NCBI GenBank assembly: GCA_018449715.1
Contig: JAAVVA010000007.1
Location: 257,501-305,252, forward strand
Direction: 5' to 3'
Length of the DNA stretch: 47,752 bases
DNA from: Acidobacteriaceae bacterium dw_441
GTDB lineage: Bacteria; Acidobacteriota; Terriglobia; Terriglobales; Acidobacteriaceae
The position numbers were made by a program, and so were the translations under genes. The notes beneath the pieces are model-generated. The model searched no databases. It saw only the letters and a program-made list of their open reading frames with translations, and was not told the DNA's origin. Positions within the stretch are counted from its first letter, which is position 1, and each line of letters opens with the position of its first letter. This document shows, piece after piece, positions 16,301 to 25,524 of the stretch.

Positions 16301-18200
16301 AAGCTCTCCGGTCGATCTGAATATGCGTTTTTTTCGTTACAAACTCTTCGGTCGATAGCTGATAGGTAGCCTGCTCCGGCGTCTCCTCCACCAGCTCGAA
16401 TCCCATGCGCGGAAACAGGTCGCGCACCATGCCGTTCTTCTCCGTCGGAAGATAGTGGCCAATCAAGGTCGAGCATCCTCGCATCCGCGCCAGCCGCACC
16501 ATCTCGTTGACGACCTCGTCCTCCATCTGGCGCTTCAACACGCGGCAGCTCATCAGCCACGTATCGACCACAGCGGTCGCGCCCTCGACCTTTACAATCA
16601 CGACCGAGATCAACCCGTTGTCCCCGAACTTATCCGCAAGCCTCACACTGAAGCCGTAGAAGTTCGGGTCGCCGATCAGGGCCTCGACCTCGGCTTCGCT
16701 GCGGCGGCGCGTCGTCACGTTAAACTGGTTGCTCTTGTTGATAAGCTGCGAGATGCGCGGAACATCGACCGGCGTGAACTCGCTGATGAGGCTGTACATC
16801 TCCAGCGAATCGAGGTACGAGTCCATATCGGTGCCCGTGTTCATCGCCTGCACTCGCGCCGCCTGCTGCTGATACTGCTCGCCACGCTGCAGGTCGTCCG
16901 ACGTGATCGAGCGAGGCTCAAACAAGCGGCAGTTCAAAAGCTGCGCCGCATACTCCGCAGGATCGGGACCAAGCCAGATCGTCTCAACCTCCGGCACGAA
17001 CTGGTTCACAATCTCGATCTCCGCCGGGTTGTCATCCACGAAGACAATCGAATCCAACCCGAGGTTCAGGTCCTGCGCGATCCTCCGCAGGTTCTCCGAC
17101 TTCGGCTCCCAGTTCGCCTGGAAGCTCGCGATATCCTTCAGCCGTAGCACCATCTCCGGGTGCTTCTCGAACGGCTCGGCGGCGTTCTTGTAGTCGTTCT
17201 TGCTGCACACTGCGAGCACCACGCCGCGCTTTGCCAGCGAGGCAATCGCAAGCTGAAACTGCCGGAAGGCCTCGCCGCGCGGATGCGTCCCGCCGATCTC
17301 GATGCCGGCCATGCCATCGTCGCCGATCACGCCTCCCCACAGCGTGTTGTCGAGATCGAGCGCCAGCACCTTCTTCGACGAACGATGCAGCGAGGCGACG
17401 ATACCCGCGACCTCACGCGCAATCTCAACGGCAAACTCCGAGGAGTAAAGCTGCTTCGTTTCAAACCACGCGCGAGCGTCGTAGCAGTTCGCAACTCCGC
17501 GCCGCGTCGCCAGAAACTCCGCATCGCAGAGATGAACATAGGAAGGAGCATTCAGCCCAAGCTCAAGGTTCACCAGCTTACGGAAGTTCCAGTTGGAGCC
17601 GAGCGTGCGCACACGGAAGGGGCCGGGATCGAACTCGGCCGCGGGCATGAAGTTTGCAAGAATCACCTCGGCGCCGGAGCGATCATGCGCAGTCCGGCAG
17701 AGGGCCAGCAAATCCTCGGCAGCCTTCGCGGCCTCGGCCTGCTGCTGCTCCCGCGCATCTGTCATCGCCCCGTGATAGGCGCACCGCTGGCTCGAAGGGA
17801 CCAGAAAAATCACATCCGGCTTGAACGCGTACAGCTCGCTCTCCGGGTCGAGAATCTCCGCGATGTAGTTGTCGTAATCGCCCTTCCAAAGCTCTGTCTC
17901 CCACCACCCGCTCTGCGACTGCGCGCCAACCATCTGCTGCACCAGTTCGTGCAGCGGATACAGGCTCGATCCCCCGACCATCGCCAGTCGAATCTTCTTA
18001 TCCGTGCCTCCCGGAATCCCCGCGCGCTGCGCCTTCTTCCGCTGCGTGGCGAGAGCAAGCACCTCGGAAAAATCCGTGGCGCTTCGCGTCGCCGCACGCA
18101 GCGCAGGCCATATCTCCTCCGACCGCTGCGCCAGCAGCGCACGCACATCGTCCAGCCCCACCGTTGGCTTCGGCGGCAACATAACCGCTTCGCTACCCAT
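16287..18200 (-). CDS. FkbH-like HAD-superfamily acyl-ACP loading enzyme with GNAT-like C-terminus
   Basis: 637 residues from ATG 18200, chosen because GAAGGAGT lies about 8 nt upstream. In-frame starts up to 18341 run across the divergent start region. The N-terminal about 270 residues include an SGNH-like start (IRLAMVGGSSLYPLHEL). The HAD core has D282/D284 in LALDLDNTLWGGVIGDDG, the Ser/Lys region VVLAVCSKND, and IVFVDDNPAEIE. The C-terminus is acetyltransferase-like (FGDNGLISVVIV, VDTWLMSCRVLKRQME). FkbH proteins convert 1,3-bisphosphoglycerate into glyceryl-S-ACP. Being first in an operon with its own ACP, it fits as the acyl-loading step (DltA counterpart). The actual acyl group is inferred. 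Confidence 0.85.
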   Translation of the reverse strand: MGSEAVMLPPKPTVGLDDVRALLAQRSEEIWPALRAATRSATDFSEVLALATQRKKAQRAGIPGGTDKKIRLAMVGGSSLYPLHELVQQMVGAQSQSGWWETELWKGDYDNYIAEILDPESELYAFKPDVIFLVPSSQRCAYHGAMTDAREQQQAEAAKAAEDLLALCRTAHDRSGAEVILANFMPAAEFDPGPFRVRTLGSNWNFRKLVNLELGLNAPSYVHLCDAEFLATRRGVANCYDARAWFETKQLYSSEFAVEIAREVAGIVASLHRSSKKVLALDLDNTLWGGVIGDDGMAGIEIGGTHPRGEAFRQFQLAIASLAKRGVVLAVCSKNDYKNAAEPFEKHPEMVLRLKDIASFQANWEPKSENLRRIAQDLNLGLDSIVFVDDNPAEIEIVNQFVPEVETIWLGPDPAEYAAQLLNCRLFEPRSITSDDLQRGEQYQQQAARVQAMNTGTDMDSYLDSLEMYSLISEFTPVDVPRISQLINKSNQFNVTTRRRSEAEVEALIGDPNFYGFSVRLADKFGDNGLISVVIVKVEGATAVVDTWLMSCRVLKRQMEDEVVNEMVRLARMRGCSTLIGHYLPTEKNGMVRDLFPRMGFELVEETPEQATYQLSTEEFVTKKTHIQIDRRAYDAN

Positions 18201-18339
18201 ACAGGATGACTCCTTCAACAAAGATTTCTCGGTACTTCGGGGAGGCGTTCTCAACAGAATTTCCGCGTCGGCGAGTATCATTGAATCCCGACAGCAACTT
18301 ATCAACTCTGGATTGAAAGCCGGGACCGCAACGCCTCGC

Positions 18340-19410
18340 ATGAAGATCGTTCACGTTGTCTACAGTCTTGAGATGGGCGGGGCGGAGATCCTCGTAGCGC
18401 AGCTCTGCCGCCTGCAACGCGAGCACGGCCACGATGTTTCGGTCATCGCCTACAGCAATCTCGGCACGCTGGGAGAGAAGCTGGTCGAAGAGGGATTCTC
18501 CGTCGTCGTGCTTGGCGAAGCTCCTCTTCCGAAGACCTTCCTGCGCTTCATCCGCGAGCTTCGCAGGCTTCGCCCCGAGGTCGTGCATTGCCACAACCCT
18601 GCGCCCACCCTGCAGGCGGCGATTCCCGCACGACTCGCCGGAGCGCGCTCGATCATTGCGACCCGTCATAGCCTCGTCGCTCCGCCGTACAACACCAGCG
18701 AGGAGATTGCTTTCAACTTCGCCGCTCGCTTCTGCGACTGGATCGTCGGCATCTGCGACGCCACCTGCGAGAACCTGCTCCACACGCCCGGCGCTCTCCG
18801 CAATCGCATCGTGCGTGTCTACAACGGAGTCGATCCCATCGAGCCGGTTGCGATCAGCGAGCAGCCACAGAAGCAGGGCTTCACACTTCTCTTCGTCGGA
18901 CGACTGGCCCCGATCAAAAGTCTTCAAACACTGATCCGCGCCACGGCCCATGCCCTGCCCCACATTCCCGGTCTGCACCTGTGGATCGTCGGCGATGGAG
19001 CCGAGCGCCCGACGCTTGAAGCTCTCGTCGATGAGCTGGGAATCGCGGACAGCGTCACCTTCTGGGGAGAGCGCCACGATGTTGCAGGCTTCTTCTCCGC
19101 AGCCGATCTCTACTGCATGTCCTCGACCTCCGAGGGGCTTCCCATGTCGCTTCTGCAGGCCATGTCCGTCGGAGTTCCAGCGGTCGTGACTGACGTAGGA
19201 GGCATGGCTGAGGTCGTCAAAAACTTCCAGACCGGGCTGACGGCCCCTGTCGGAGACGCAGCCGCGATGGCCGATGCGATTGTGCAGCTTGCTTCCAACG
19301 AGGACCAGAGAGCCGCCTTCTCCGCAAATGCGCGCGCGGCTTATGGTGCAGACTTCACGCTCGAACGCATGGATGCGTCGTACATGGAGCTTTACCGCCG
19401 CCGGTCCTGA
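18340..19410 (+). CDS. glycosyltransferase family 4 of EPS locus
   Basis: 356 residues from ATG 18340 (MKIVHVVYSLEMGGAEILVA); the longer in-frame ORF to 18004 is antisense to the FkbH gene. GT-B motifs: LEMGGAE at the N-terminus, LLFVGRLAPIKSLQTLI, LWIVGDGAERPTLE, and the EX7E motif in EGLPMSLLQAMSVGVPAVVT followed by VGGMAEVV. It resembles the PEP-CTERM/exosortase-associated GT4 enzymes that often accompany exosortase loci. It is divergent from the acyl-transfer operon across 139 nt in which I found no -24/-12 element on either strand, so it may use a different promoter from the rest of the locus. Confidence 0.92.
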   Translation: MKIVHVVYSLEMGGAEILVAQLCRLQREHGHDVSVIAYSNLGTLGEKLVEEGFSVVVLGEAPLPKTFLRFIRELRRLRPEVVHCHNPAPTLQAAIPARLAGARSIIATRHSLVAPPYNTSEEIAFNFAARFCDWIVGICDATCENLLHTPGALRNRIVRVYNGVDPIEPVAISEQPQKQGFTLLFVGRLAPIKSLQTLIRATAHALPHIPGLHLWIVGDGAERPTLEALVDELGIADSVTFWGERHDVAGFFSAADLYCMSSTSEGLPMSLLQAMSVGVPAVVTDVGGMAEVVKNFQTGLTAPVGDAAAMADAIVQLASNEDQRAAFSANARAAYGADFTLERMDASYMELYRRRS

Positions 19411-19487
19411 AGTAGACAAAGTCATCTTTCTCGCAAGCTGCCTGTTGAAGATCAATCAAACGAAGAGCGCATTCAACGGAGAGGCCT

Positions 19488-20672
19488 TCAGGCGCTCTCC
19501 CGTCCTGCCTTGAGCGGAATGGAGGGGGGCGCCGTTCGTCCTGCTGGCGACCATATCTTCCAGAGTGGGCCGGGGGTGAAGAGAAACTTGTACAAGCCGA
19601 TGACCGCCGCGATATTCAACACGAGCAGCGCGCTGGCAGCCGAAGCCAGCCGGTGAATCACAGGCAGCGTTACCTTGAGAGCGAGCGCGGAGGCCAGCCA
19701 GAATCCCCACTGTGCTGCTGCGACGACGGCCCACACCGGCGAGCTCACTCCCAGCCAGGTTGCGCTGAGCAGCAGCAGCACAAAGAAGTACGGGACCACC
19801 AGCCGCATCAGCTTGTGCGAGACAAGCTGGAAGAGCACGCGATTGCGGGGGCTCAGAATCCACGGAGCCATCGAAACCAGCTGATAGTTTCCCGCCAGCG
19901 TTCTTACCTTGCGCTGAAACTCGCCCGACACCTTGCCCGGCCATGTATCGACCACGACGGCCTCGCGCTCGAGCACACTGCGATATCCCTGGCGCAGGAT
20001 GGAGAGCGGCTGAAACATGTCGTCGAGGATGATGCCCGCCGGATACGGCTGCACCAGGCTTCTGCGCGCCGCATAAAACCCGCCATAGACACCCACAGGA
20101 GAATCCCACGCGGCCTCGCAGTTGCGAATCCACTGCTCGTAGCGCCAGTACACTCCGCTGACCGCAGAGGCTGCCGCATCATGCCCTTCCGTCTTCAGGA
20201 CCAGCTCCCCGGCAACACATCCCACCGAAGGGTCGGCGAAGTTGCTCAGAAGCTTTCTCAAAGCTCCCGGCGCGACCTTCGGACGAATATCGAGGAACAA
20301 CAGGATCTCTCCCGTCGCCACGGCAAACGCGTGGTTCAGCGCCGCCGCCTTTCCTCCCTGCTCCGACAGAAGAATCGTTTTGAGACGCGGCTGTTGCAGC
20401 TCGTTGAGAATCTCCGCCGTGCCATCGTTCGATCCATCGGAGACGACGATCACCTCGCGCACCAGCTCCGGTTCGATGGAGAGCATGTGCTCCACCTGCT
20501 CGTGAATCTTCTGCGCTCCGTTGTGCACCGCCATCACAATGCTGACCGGCGCCGCAAACTCCGCCTTCTTCCACGCGTGGGGAGCGATGCGCGCCAGCAC
20601 AGCCATGATCGCCGGATACCCCACATAGGTATAGGCGATCACCGCGAACGAGAGCCAGAAGAGCGTCGTCAC
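19488..20672 (-). CDS. membrane glycosyltransferase family 2
   Basis: 394 residues starting with GTG at 20672 that overlaps the stop of the upstream gene (GTGA). Domain order: N-terminal helix (2-18), GT-A domain (about 38-260), then four or so helices (270-370). Motifs: VSIVMAVHNGAQKI, VSDGSNDGT, GGKAAALNHAFAVATGE, and a LDDMFQ acceptor-site acid. The metal-binding DxD is read as LFLDIRP, so the second Asp is replaced by Arg. The usual QxxRW is QRKVRT. These changes suggest altered metal or sugar handling, although the overall fold is clear. It is probably the last gene of the export/chain-length operon. Confidence 0.87.
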   Translation of the reverse strand: MTTLFWLSFAVIAYTYVGYPAIMAVLARIAPHAWKKAEFAAPVSIVMAVHNGAQKIHEQVEHMLSIEPELVREVIVVSDGSNDGTAEILNELQQPRLKTILLSEQGGKAAALNHAFAVATGEILLFLDIRPKVAPGALRKLLSNFADPSVGCVAGELVLKTEGHDAAASAVSGVYWRYEQWIRNCEAAWDSPVGVYGGFYAARRSLVQPYPAGIILDDMFQPLSILRQGYRSVLEREAVVVDTWPGKVSGEFQRKVRTLAGNYQLVSMAPWILSPRNRVLFQLVSHKLMRLVVPYFFVLLLLSATWLGVSSPVWAVVAAAQWGFWLASALALKVTLPVIHRLASAASALLVLNIAAVIGLYKFLFTPGPLWKIWSPAGRTAPPSIPLKAGRESA

Positions 20673-22045
20673 TGCGCACCCCTCCGCCGCAGAATCGTCT
20701 TCACCGTCTCGAACATGATCAGCAGGTCAAGCCCGAGCGTCATGTGCTTGATGTAGTAAAGGTCGTACTCCAGCTTCTCGCGTGTTTCTTCCAGCGTCGC
20801 GCCATAGCCATAGCGCACCTGCGCCCATCCCGTCAGGCCGGGGCGAATCATATGCCGAAGATCGAAGTACGGAATCTTTTCCGCCAGCCACGGCACAAAC
20901 TCGGGCCGCTCCGGACGAGGTCCGACGAAGCCCATATCGCCGCGCAGAACATTCCAAAGCTGCGGAACCTCGTCGAGCCGGACCTTGCGCATGAAGCTAC
21001 CGATCTTCGTCGCGCGCGGATCATCCTTGCTGGCCCACTTCGCACCCGAAGCCTCAGCGTCGGTCCGCATCGTGCGGAACTTGTACACCGTGAAGTTGCG
21101 ACCTCCCATTCCGACGCGGGTCTGCTTGAAGAAGATCGGTCCCGAAGAAGAGAGCTTCACCGCGAGCACAACGAACGGAAAGAGCGGAAGGAACAGGATG
21201 AGTCCGATCGCCGCCGTCAGGGTCGAAACGATGCGCCTTGCGATCTGCTGCGAGGGCTTCACGCGGAAACCTTCGCTATAGATAAAGTTGCTGGGCCGCA
21301 GACCGTCGAGATACAGCTTTCCGGTCAACCTCTCCAGCAGCGCACCGGCCTCTTCAATCACCACGCCGTCGAAGCGCAGATGCAGAAGCTCGCGCAGTGG
21401 AAGCGCACCGCGCCGGTCTTCCAGCGCAATGATGACGCGATCCACTCCCGGCGCCTTCCCGCGAAACGACTCCAGCGCCGCGGTGAACGCCTCTTTCCGC
21501 TCCTCTTTGTTATCGGGCGTCTCTTCGAACCCGACGATCTCCATGCCGGCATCTTTCCGCATCCGCAGCGTATCCACCACCATCCGGGCACGATCTCCTC
21601 CGCCCAGCACGTACACGCGCTCGCGAAAGACCTCGCGGCCAATTAGCCAGCTATAGACGCTTCTCCATACCACCAGCCCTATCGTCAAAAACATCAGGCC
21701 GAGCAGAAGCACGTAGTGCGCGATGTCCGCCTTGGGAAAGAAGTAGATGATGGCTGAAAGCAGGAACGAGAGAAAACCGAGAACCAGGAGCAGACGGAAG
21801 TAGATCTCCCACTTTTCGGAGATACGCTGCGGCTCGTACAGATCGAAGTAATAAGAGAACAACAGGGTCATCAGGGTCAGCGCGAGAATCTTCAGCGCGC
21901 CGTACTCGTAGTTCAGGCAGATGTATGCATCCGGCCCAAGCCTCAGCACCGTCGCCAGCAGAAACGACCCGCTGACGATCACGGCCTCGCACATCAATAA
22001 AACAATGGTGCGCGTCGGATAGTACACATTGAACAGTCGAATCAT
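20669..22045 (-). CDS. polyprenyl-phosphate sugar-1-phosphate transferase (EPS initiating enzyme)
   Basis: 458 residues. An N-terminal membrane part (four helices, about 10-125), a CoA-binding-like Rossmann middle (RVYVLGGGDRARMVV near 140-157), then the catalytic C-terminal bacterial sugar transferase domain (about 270-458). The signature runs from SSGPIFFKQTRVGMGGRNF through YKFRTMRTDA, RKVRLDEVPQLWNVLRGDM, and GFVGPRPERPEFV to RPGLTGWAQVRYGYG. This WbaP/EpsB-type enzyme transfers sugar-1-phosphate to undecaprenyl phosphate to begin the repeat unit. It is one of the most diagnostic genes of the locus. Confidence 0.95.
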   Translation of the reverse strand: MIRLFNVYYPTRTIVLLMCEAVIVSGSFLLATVLRLGPDAYICLNYEYGALKILALTLMTLLFSYYFDLYEPQRISEKWEIYFRLLLVLGFLSFLLSAIIYFFPKADIAHYVLLLGLMFLTIGLVVWRSVYSWLIGREVFRERVYVLGGGDRARMVVDTLRMRKDAGMEIVGFEETPDNKEERKEAFTAALESFRGKAPGVDRVIIALEDRRGALPLRELLHLRFDGVVIEEAGALLERLTGKLYLDGLRPSNFIYSEGFRVKPSQQIARRIVSTLTAAIGLILFLPLFPFVVLAVKLSSSGPIFFKQTRVGMGGRNFTVYKFRTMRTDAEASGAKWASKDDPRATKIGSFMRKVRLDEVPQLWNVLRGDMGFVGPRPERPEFVPWLAEKIPYFDLRHMIRPGLTGWAQVRYGYGATLEETREKLEYDLYYIKHMTLGLDLLIMFETVKTILRRRGAQ

Positions 22046-22063
22046 TGCCGAAGCTGCCCCCGC

Positions 22064-23023
22064 CTAGTCTTTGTTCGCGTTGTATCCGTAGTAGTTCCCA
22101 ACCTGCGGGTTATCCGGTACAGCATTCAGAACAAACCCAAGCACATTGGCGGCCCGCATCTCCGCGGCAGCCTTCTGCGCCACCGGATATTTTGTGACTC
22201 CCGCGCGCGCCACCAGCAGAACCGCGTCGCAGAAACGTGCCATGTTGACCGCGTCCGAGACCGGCAGAATTGGCGACGAGTCGATGATGATCCAGTCGAA
22301 ATAATCCCCTGCCAGGCGAAGCAGCTCGCCGAACCGTTGATTGCTCGAAAGATCAGCCGCCTTGTCTCCCCCGTTTCCTCCCGGAATGAAGGTCAGGTTA
22401 CTCAGCGCATGCGCTCCCGACGGGCTCATGTTTGGAATCTCCTGCGGCTGCTGCATCACCTCTTCCGCCGTGGACTTGCCCGAAAGATAGTCGGCAAGAC
22501 CGGGATGCGATTCCGTCCCCAGCAGCTCGTGCAGCGTGTAGCGGCGCATGTCTCCGTCGATCAGCAGCACCTTGCTGTTCTTGTGGCGCGCCAGGCTGAA
22601 AGCCAGGTTCGTCGAGATAAAGCTCTTCCCCTCCTGCGGCAGACCGCTGCTCACCAGGATCGACTTGAGCGGACGAACATCCCTCGCCTCGTAAACACGC
22701 GAGCGCAGGCTGCGGAACTGCTCGATCGAAGGCCCGCGGTCGAGCAGCGCGGGAAGCCGTGAAATCTCAGGAGACCACGGAAGCCGCGAAATCGCAGCCA
22801 CGTTCAGGCCGCCCTTCTCCGGGAGAACCTCTCCGGCACCGGCGGCAATCTTTTCTTCCACCAGCTCCGACGGGACAGGCAGCGTCTCCTCTTCCACCGC
22901 TGCGGCAGCCGCAGCTCCATTCATTCGGTCCAGTCCGGACAGGAGCCGGGAAGAACCACTCTCTGCGAGGTCTTGTTTCCGTTCGGATTCGGCCTTTTGC
23001 AGTGCTTCATAGATGCGGCTCAT
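22064..23023 (-). CDS. BY-kinase-like tyrosine autokinase (exosortase-associated, CpsD/Wzc-C type)
   Basis: 319 residues. N-terminal MSRIYEALQKAESERK is the typical start of exosortase-associated autokinases. An Ala/Glu-rich linker follows (about 20-80). Walker A is SGLPQEGKSF, A' is VLLIDGDMRR, and Walker B is DWIIIDSSPILP. The C-terminus ends YYGYNANKD, a small Tyr cluster likely to be autophosphorylated. It works with the separate Wzz-type protein (25514) to control chain length and export. It overlaps the upstream ATPase gene by 4 nt (ATGA). Confidence 0.92.
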   Translation of the reverse strand: MSRIYEALQKAESERKQDLAESGSSRLLSGLDRMNGAAAAAAVEEETLPVPSELVEEKIAAGAGEVLPEKGGLNVAAISRLPWSPEISRLPALLDRGPSIEQFRSLRSRVYEARDVRPLKSILVSSGLPQEGKSFISTNLAFSLARHKNSKVLLIDGDMRRYTLHELLGTESHPGLADYLSGKSTAEEVMQQPQEIPNMSPSGAHALSNLTFIPGGNGGDKAADLSSNQRFGELLRLAGDYFDWIIIDSSPILPVSDAVNMARFCDAVLLVARAGVTKYPVAQKAAAEMRAANVLGFVLNAVPDNPQVGNYYGYNANKD

Positions 23024-23952
23024 CGATCCTGCCTCCCCTTGGCTTCTCCCTCAAACGCTGTAATCAATCCCGAGGGCTCCCCGGCGTTGCCGCCGCGTCC
23101 GTACGCCCCTCCCCCCACAGCAATCGGAGAGATCAAAAATGGTTGTGTCTCCAGCTCCAGCTCTTCGGCAACACCGTCGACAATCGCCGCATCCACCTGC
23201 TGAATCTGCTCGACAAACGCCACGATCAGCGAGTGCTCGCACAGCAGGTTGATGATGCGCGGAATCCCGTGGCTGTAGCGTGCGATCCGGTCGAGTGCGT
23301 CCGGAGTGAAGATCGTCCAGCTCGCCCCCGCCAGCCGCAGACGCTCCGCGACATAGGCATGCGTCTGGTTCTCCGTCAGCGGCTGTGTCCGGCACCACAG
23401 AGCGACGCGCTGCCGAAGCTGGCGCACGCTCGGATGCCGAAGCTTCTCTTCCAGCTCTGGCTGCCCCGAAAGAACAATCTGCAGCAGCTTCTCCGAGGAG
23501 GTCTCAAGATTCGTCAACAGGCGAATCTCCTCCAGCAGCTCCCAAGAGAGGTTCTGCGCCTCATCCACGACGAGCACGCAGGTCTCGTTCATGCGGTACC
23601 GCTCGATCAGCCAGCGATTCAGCTGCAGCAGCATCCCCGACTTCGTCCGGCTCTCGGAATGAATTCCGAAGTCCGCCAACAGGAACTCCAGAAAATCCAG
23701 AACCTCGAGCCTTGGATTGAATATGAACGCCGTCGAGATACGCCGGTTGCTGAAAGAGGCCAGGGCGCGTTTCAGCATAGTCGTTTTGCCGGTCCCCACC
23801 TCTCCCGTCAGTACCGTGAAACCCTTCTTCGCCGAGATGCCGTACTCCAGGCACGCAAGCACCTCGCGGGTGTGCGGCATCATGTACAGGAAGCGCGGAT
23901 CGGGGCTGGTCCCGAATGGGCTGCTATGCAGCTTGAAGAATGTTTTGTACAT
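23020..23952 (-). CDS. ExeA-type AAA+ ATPase of exosortase/EPS systems
   Basis: 310 residues. N-terminal FKLHSSPFGTSPDPRFLYM is the ExeA/GspA family start. Walker A is GEVGTGKTTM (about 50-60), Walker B is CVLVVDEAQNLS, and sensor-like IVLSGQPELEEKL follows. The C-terminal lid region holds IARYSHGIPRIINLLCEHSL. The family occurs in exosortase (PEP-CTERM) loci beside the Wzz and kinase genes. Its job is unresolved; it probably energises assembly at the inner membrane. There is no membrane segment or peptidoglycan-binding domain. Confidence 0.9.
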   Translation of the reverse strand: MYKTFFKLHSSPFGTSPDPRFLYMMPHTREVLACLEYGISAKKGFTVLTGEVGTGKTTMLKRALASFSNRRISTAFIFNPRLEVLDFLEFLLADFGIHSESRTKSGMLLQLNRWLIERYRMNETCVLVVDEAQNLSWELLEEIRLLTNLETSSEKLLQIVLSGQPELEEKLRHPSVRQLRQRVALWCRTQPLTENQTHAYVAERLRLAGASWTIFTPDALDRIARYSHGIPRIINLLCEHSLIVAFVEQIQQVDAAIVDGVAEELELETQPFLISPIAVGGGAYGRGGNAGEPSGLITAFEGEAKGRQDR

Positions 23953-23954
23953 GG

Positions 23955-25514
23955 TTATCGCCCCGCGCTCACAAGCGGTTTATCGGTCGAAACAGCTTTA
24001 TCGCGTTTCCATCCACCCCAGCGCCACCGGGAAGGCTTCGGGCCGTCCATCATCTCCAACCCCGAATACGAGATGACACCGAGCGTCGGCAGCTTCGTGA
24101 AGGCCCAGATGTCGCGATCGCTGCGCACCGCGGTGTCGCGATATTCCAGCCAGGCCACAAGCAGCGCTCCCAGCATCAGTCCAGCCATAAGACCTGCTCC
24201 GACGAAGACGCCGCGCTTCGGGAACGTCGGGCTGTCCGGCAGGTTCGGCTGATCCATCACGCTGAACTGCTCGCCCTGCTGCCGCCGCTCGAGGTCGGTC
24301 GCCATCTTCGACTGATTCATCTTCCTCAGCAGATCGTCGTAGAAGGCCTGTGCCGTCTCGTGATCGCGGGTGATGTTCTTGTACTCTTCGAGCACCCCCG
24401 GGCTAGCCGAGATGCGGGACTGGTACATATTGACCTGGCTGGAGAGCACATTCTGTTCGTGGCGCTTGGACTGGATTCCCTGTTCGAGAGCGCGGAGCTG
24501 CGCGCGCAGCTGCTGCACCGCCGGAGAGTCCGACCGGCTGGGAGCCGTGCTGACCGAAGACGCGGAAGAGGCCGTAACCGGAGGAGCCGATGCAATCTGC
24601 TGCTTCAGATCATTGATCTTCCGTCGCACCGACACGACATCCGGATAGTCGGACGTGTACCGCTTCAGAAGATCCGCCTCTTCATTCTGCAACGCCTGCA
24701 GCTCATTCTGCTGAGCCCCGGTCGAGACAGGCGCGGACGATCCCGCTCCCGAAGCCGCTGACGCAAGGCCCTGCTGCGACGCGATCATCGACTCAAGATA
24801 GCTCTTGTCCTGCTCCATCCGGAGCAGCCCCTGCGTCGCGGCATCCAGCTGCGTATTGAGGCTGGTCAGCATGTTCATGTTGGTCTGCTCTTCACCCGGC
24901 AGCCGTCCCATGTACTTCGACTGGAAGGTGGCCAGCTTGGAGTCCTGATCGTCGAGCGTGCGCTTGGCGTCCGCAAGCTGGCTCTTCAGGAACTCCGTCG
25001 TTCCCTCCACCGACTGCGCCCGGGCGTTCAGGTTCGCCGTCACGAACAGCGACGCGATCTCTCCGCAGACCAGCTGAGCCGTGTGCGCGTCCGAGTCCTT
25101 GTACGAGATGAAGAACCCCGGCAGACCACCCGTCCTCGCCATCTCCGAATGGATCGGCTTGATGTCGATATTCTTGCGGGTCTGATCGATACGGTCGTCC
25201 ATCGACATATTCTTCGTGCCGTAGAGATTGAAGCGCTCGATGATCGGCTGCAGGCGCGAGCGGCTGAGGATCTGCTCCTTCATGGTGGCCAGGCGTCCGG
25301 TAATATCCTCTGCCACCACCGGACGCACATAGTCGTCCGGAACCTTCTGCTGCTCAACCAGGATCAAAGTCTGGGAGACATACTGCGGCGACACCATATA
25401 GGTTGCCGCGAATCCCACCAGCGCTAGAAGAATCGCCGGCACGGCGATCATCCATCCCCTGCGCTTCAGGATTGCGAAATAGTCGTCCACATTGAGCATT
25501 CGATGTCCCAACAT
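23955..25514 (-). CDS. Wzz/GumC-type polysaccharide chain-length determinant
   Basis: 519 residues from ATG 25514 (MLGHRMLNVDDYFAILKRR) with AAGGAG about 6 nt upstream; a longer frame to 25655 lies in the upstream gene. One TM helix near 22-42 (MIAVPAILLALVGFAATYM) and one near the C-terminus (GLMAGLMLGALLVAW). Between them are the Wzz-fold periplasmic domain and a long coiled-coil-prone, Gln/Ser/Leu-rich stretch (about 190-390). A Pro-containing segment PNLPDSPTFPKRG precedes the last helix, as usual in the family. The kinase domain is a separate gene, as in exosortase loci. Confidence 0.93.
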   Translation of the reverse strand: MLGHRMLNVDDYFAILKRRGWMIAVPAILLALVGFAATYMVSPQYVSQTLILVEQQKVPDDYVRPVVAEDITGRLATMKEQILSRSRLQPIIERFNLYGTKNMSMDDRIDQTRKNIDIKPIHSEMARTGGLPGFFISYKDSDAHTAQLVCGEIASLFVTANLNARAQSVEGTTEFLKSQLADAKRTLDDQDSKLATFQSKYMGRLPGEEQTNMNMLTSLNTQLDAATQGLLRMEQDKSYLESMIASQQGLASAASGAGSSAPVSTGAQQNELQALQNEEADLLKRYTSDYPDVVSVRRKINDLKQQIASAPPVTASSASSVSTAPSRSDSPAVQQLRAQLRALEQGIQSKRHEQNVLSSQVNMYQSRISASPGVLEEYKNITRDHETAQAFYDDLLRKMNQSKMATDLERRQQGEQFSVMDQPNLPDSPTFPKRGVFVGAGLMAGLMLGALLVAWLEYRDTAVRSDRDIWAFTKLPTLGVISYSGLEMMDGPKPSRWRWGGWKRDKAVSTDKPLVSAGR

Positions 25515-25524
25515 AACTAGCTCC

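Noticed and set aside
18201..18339. Search for a sigma-54 promoter before the acyl-transfer operon and the divergent GT4
   Set aside because: No GG-N10-GC element with acceptable flanks on either strand, so this pair is not claimed as sigma-54 controlled.
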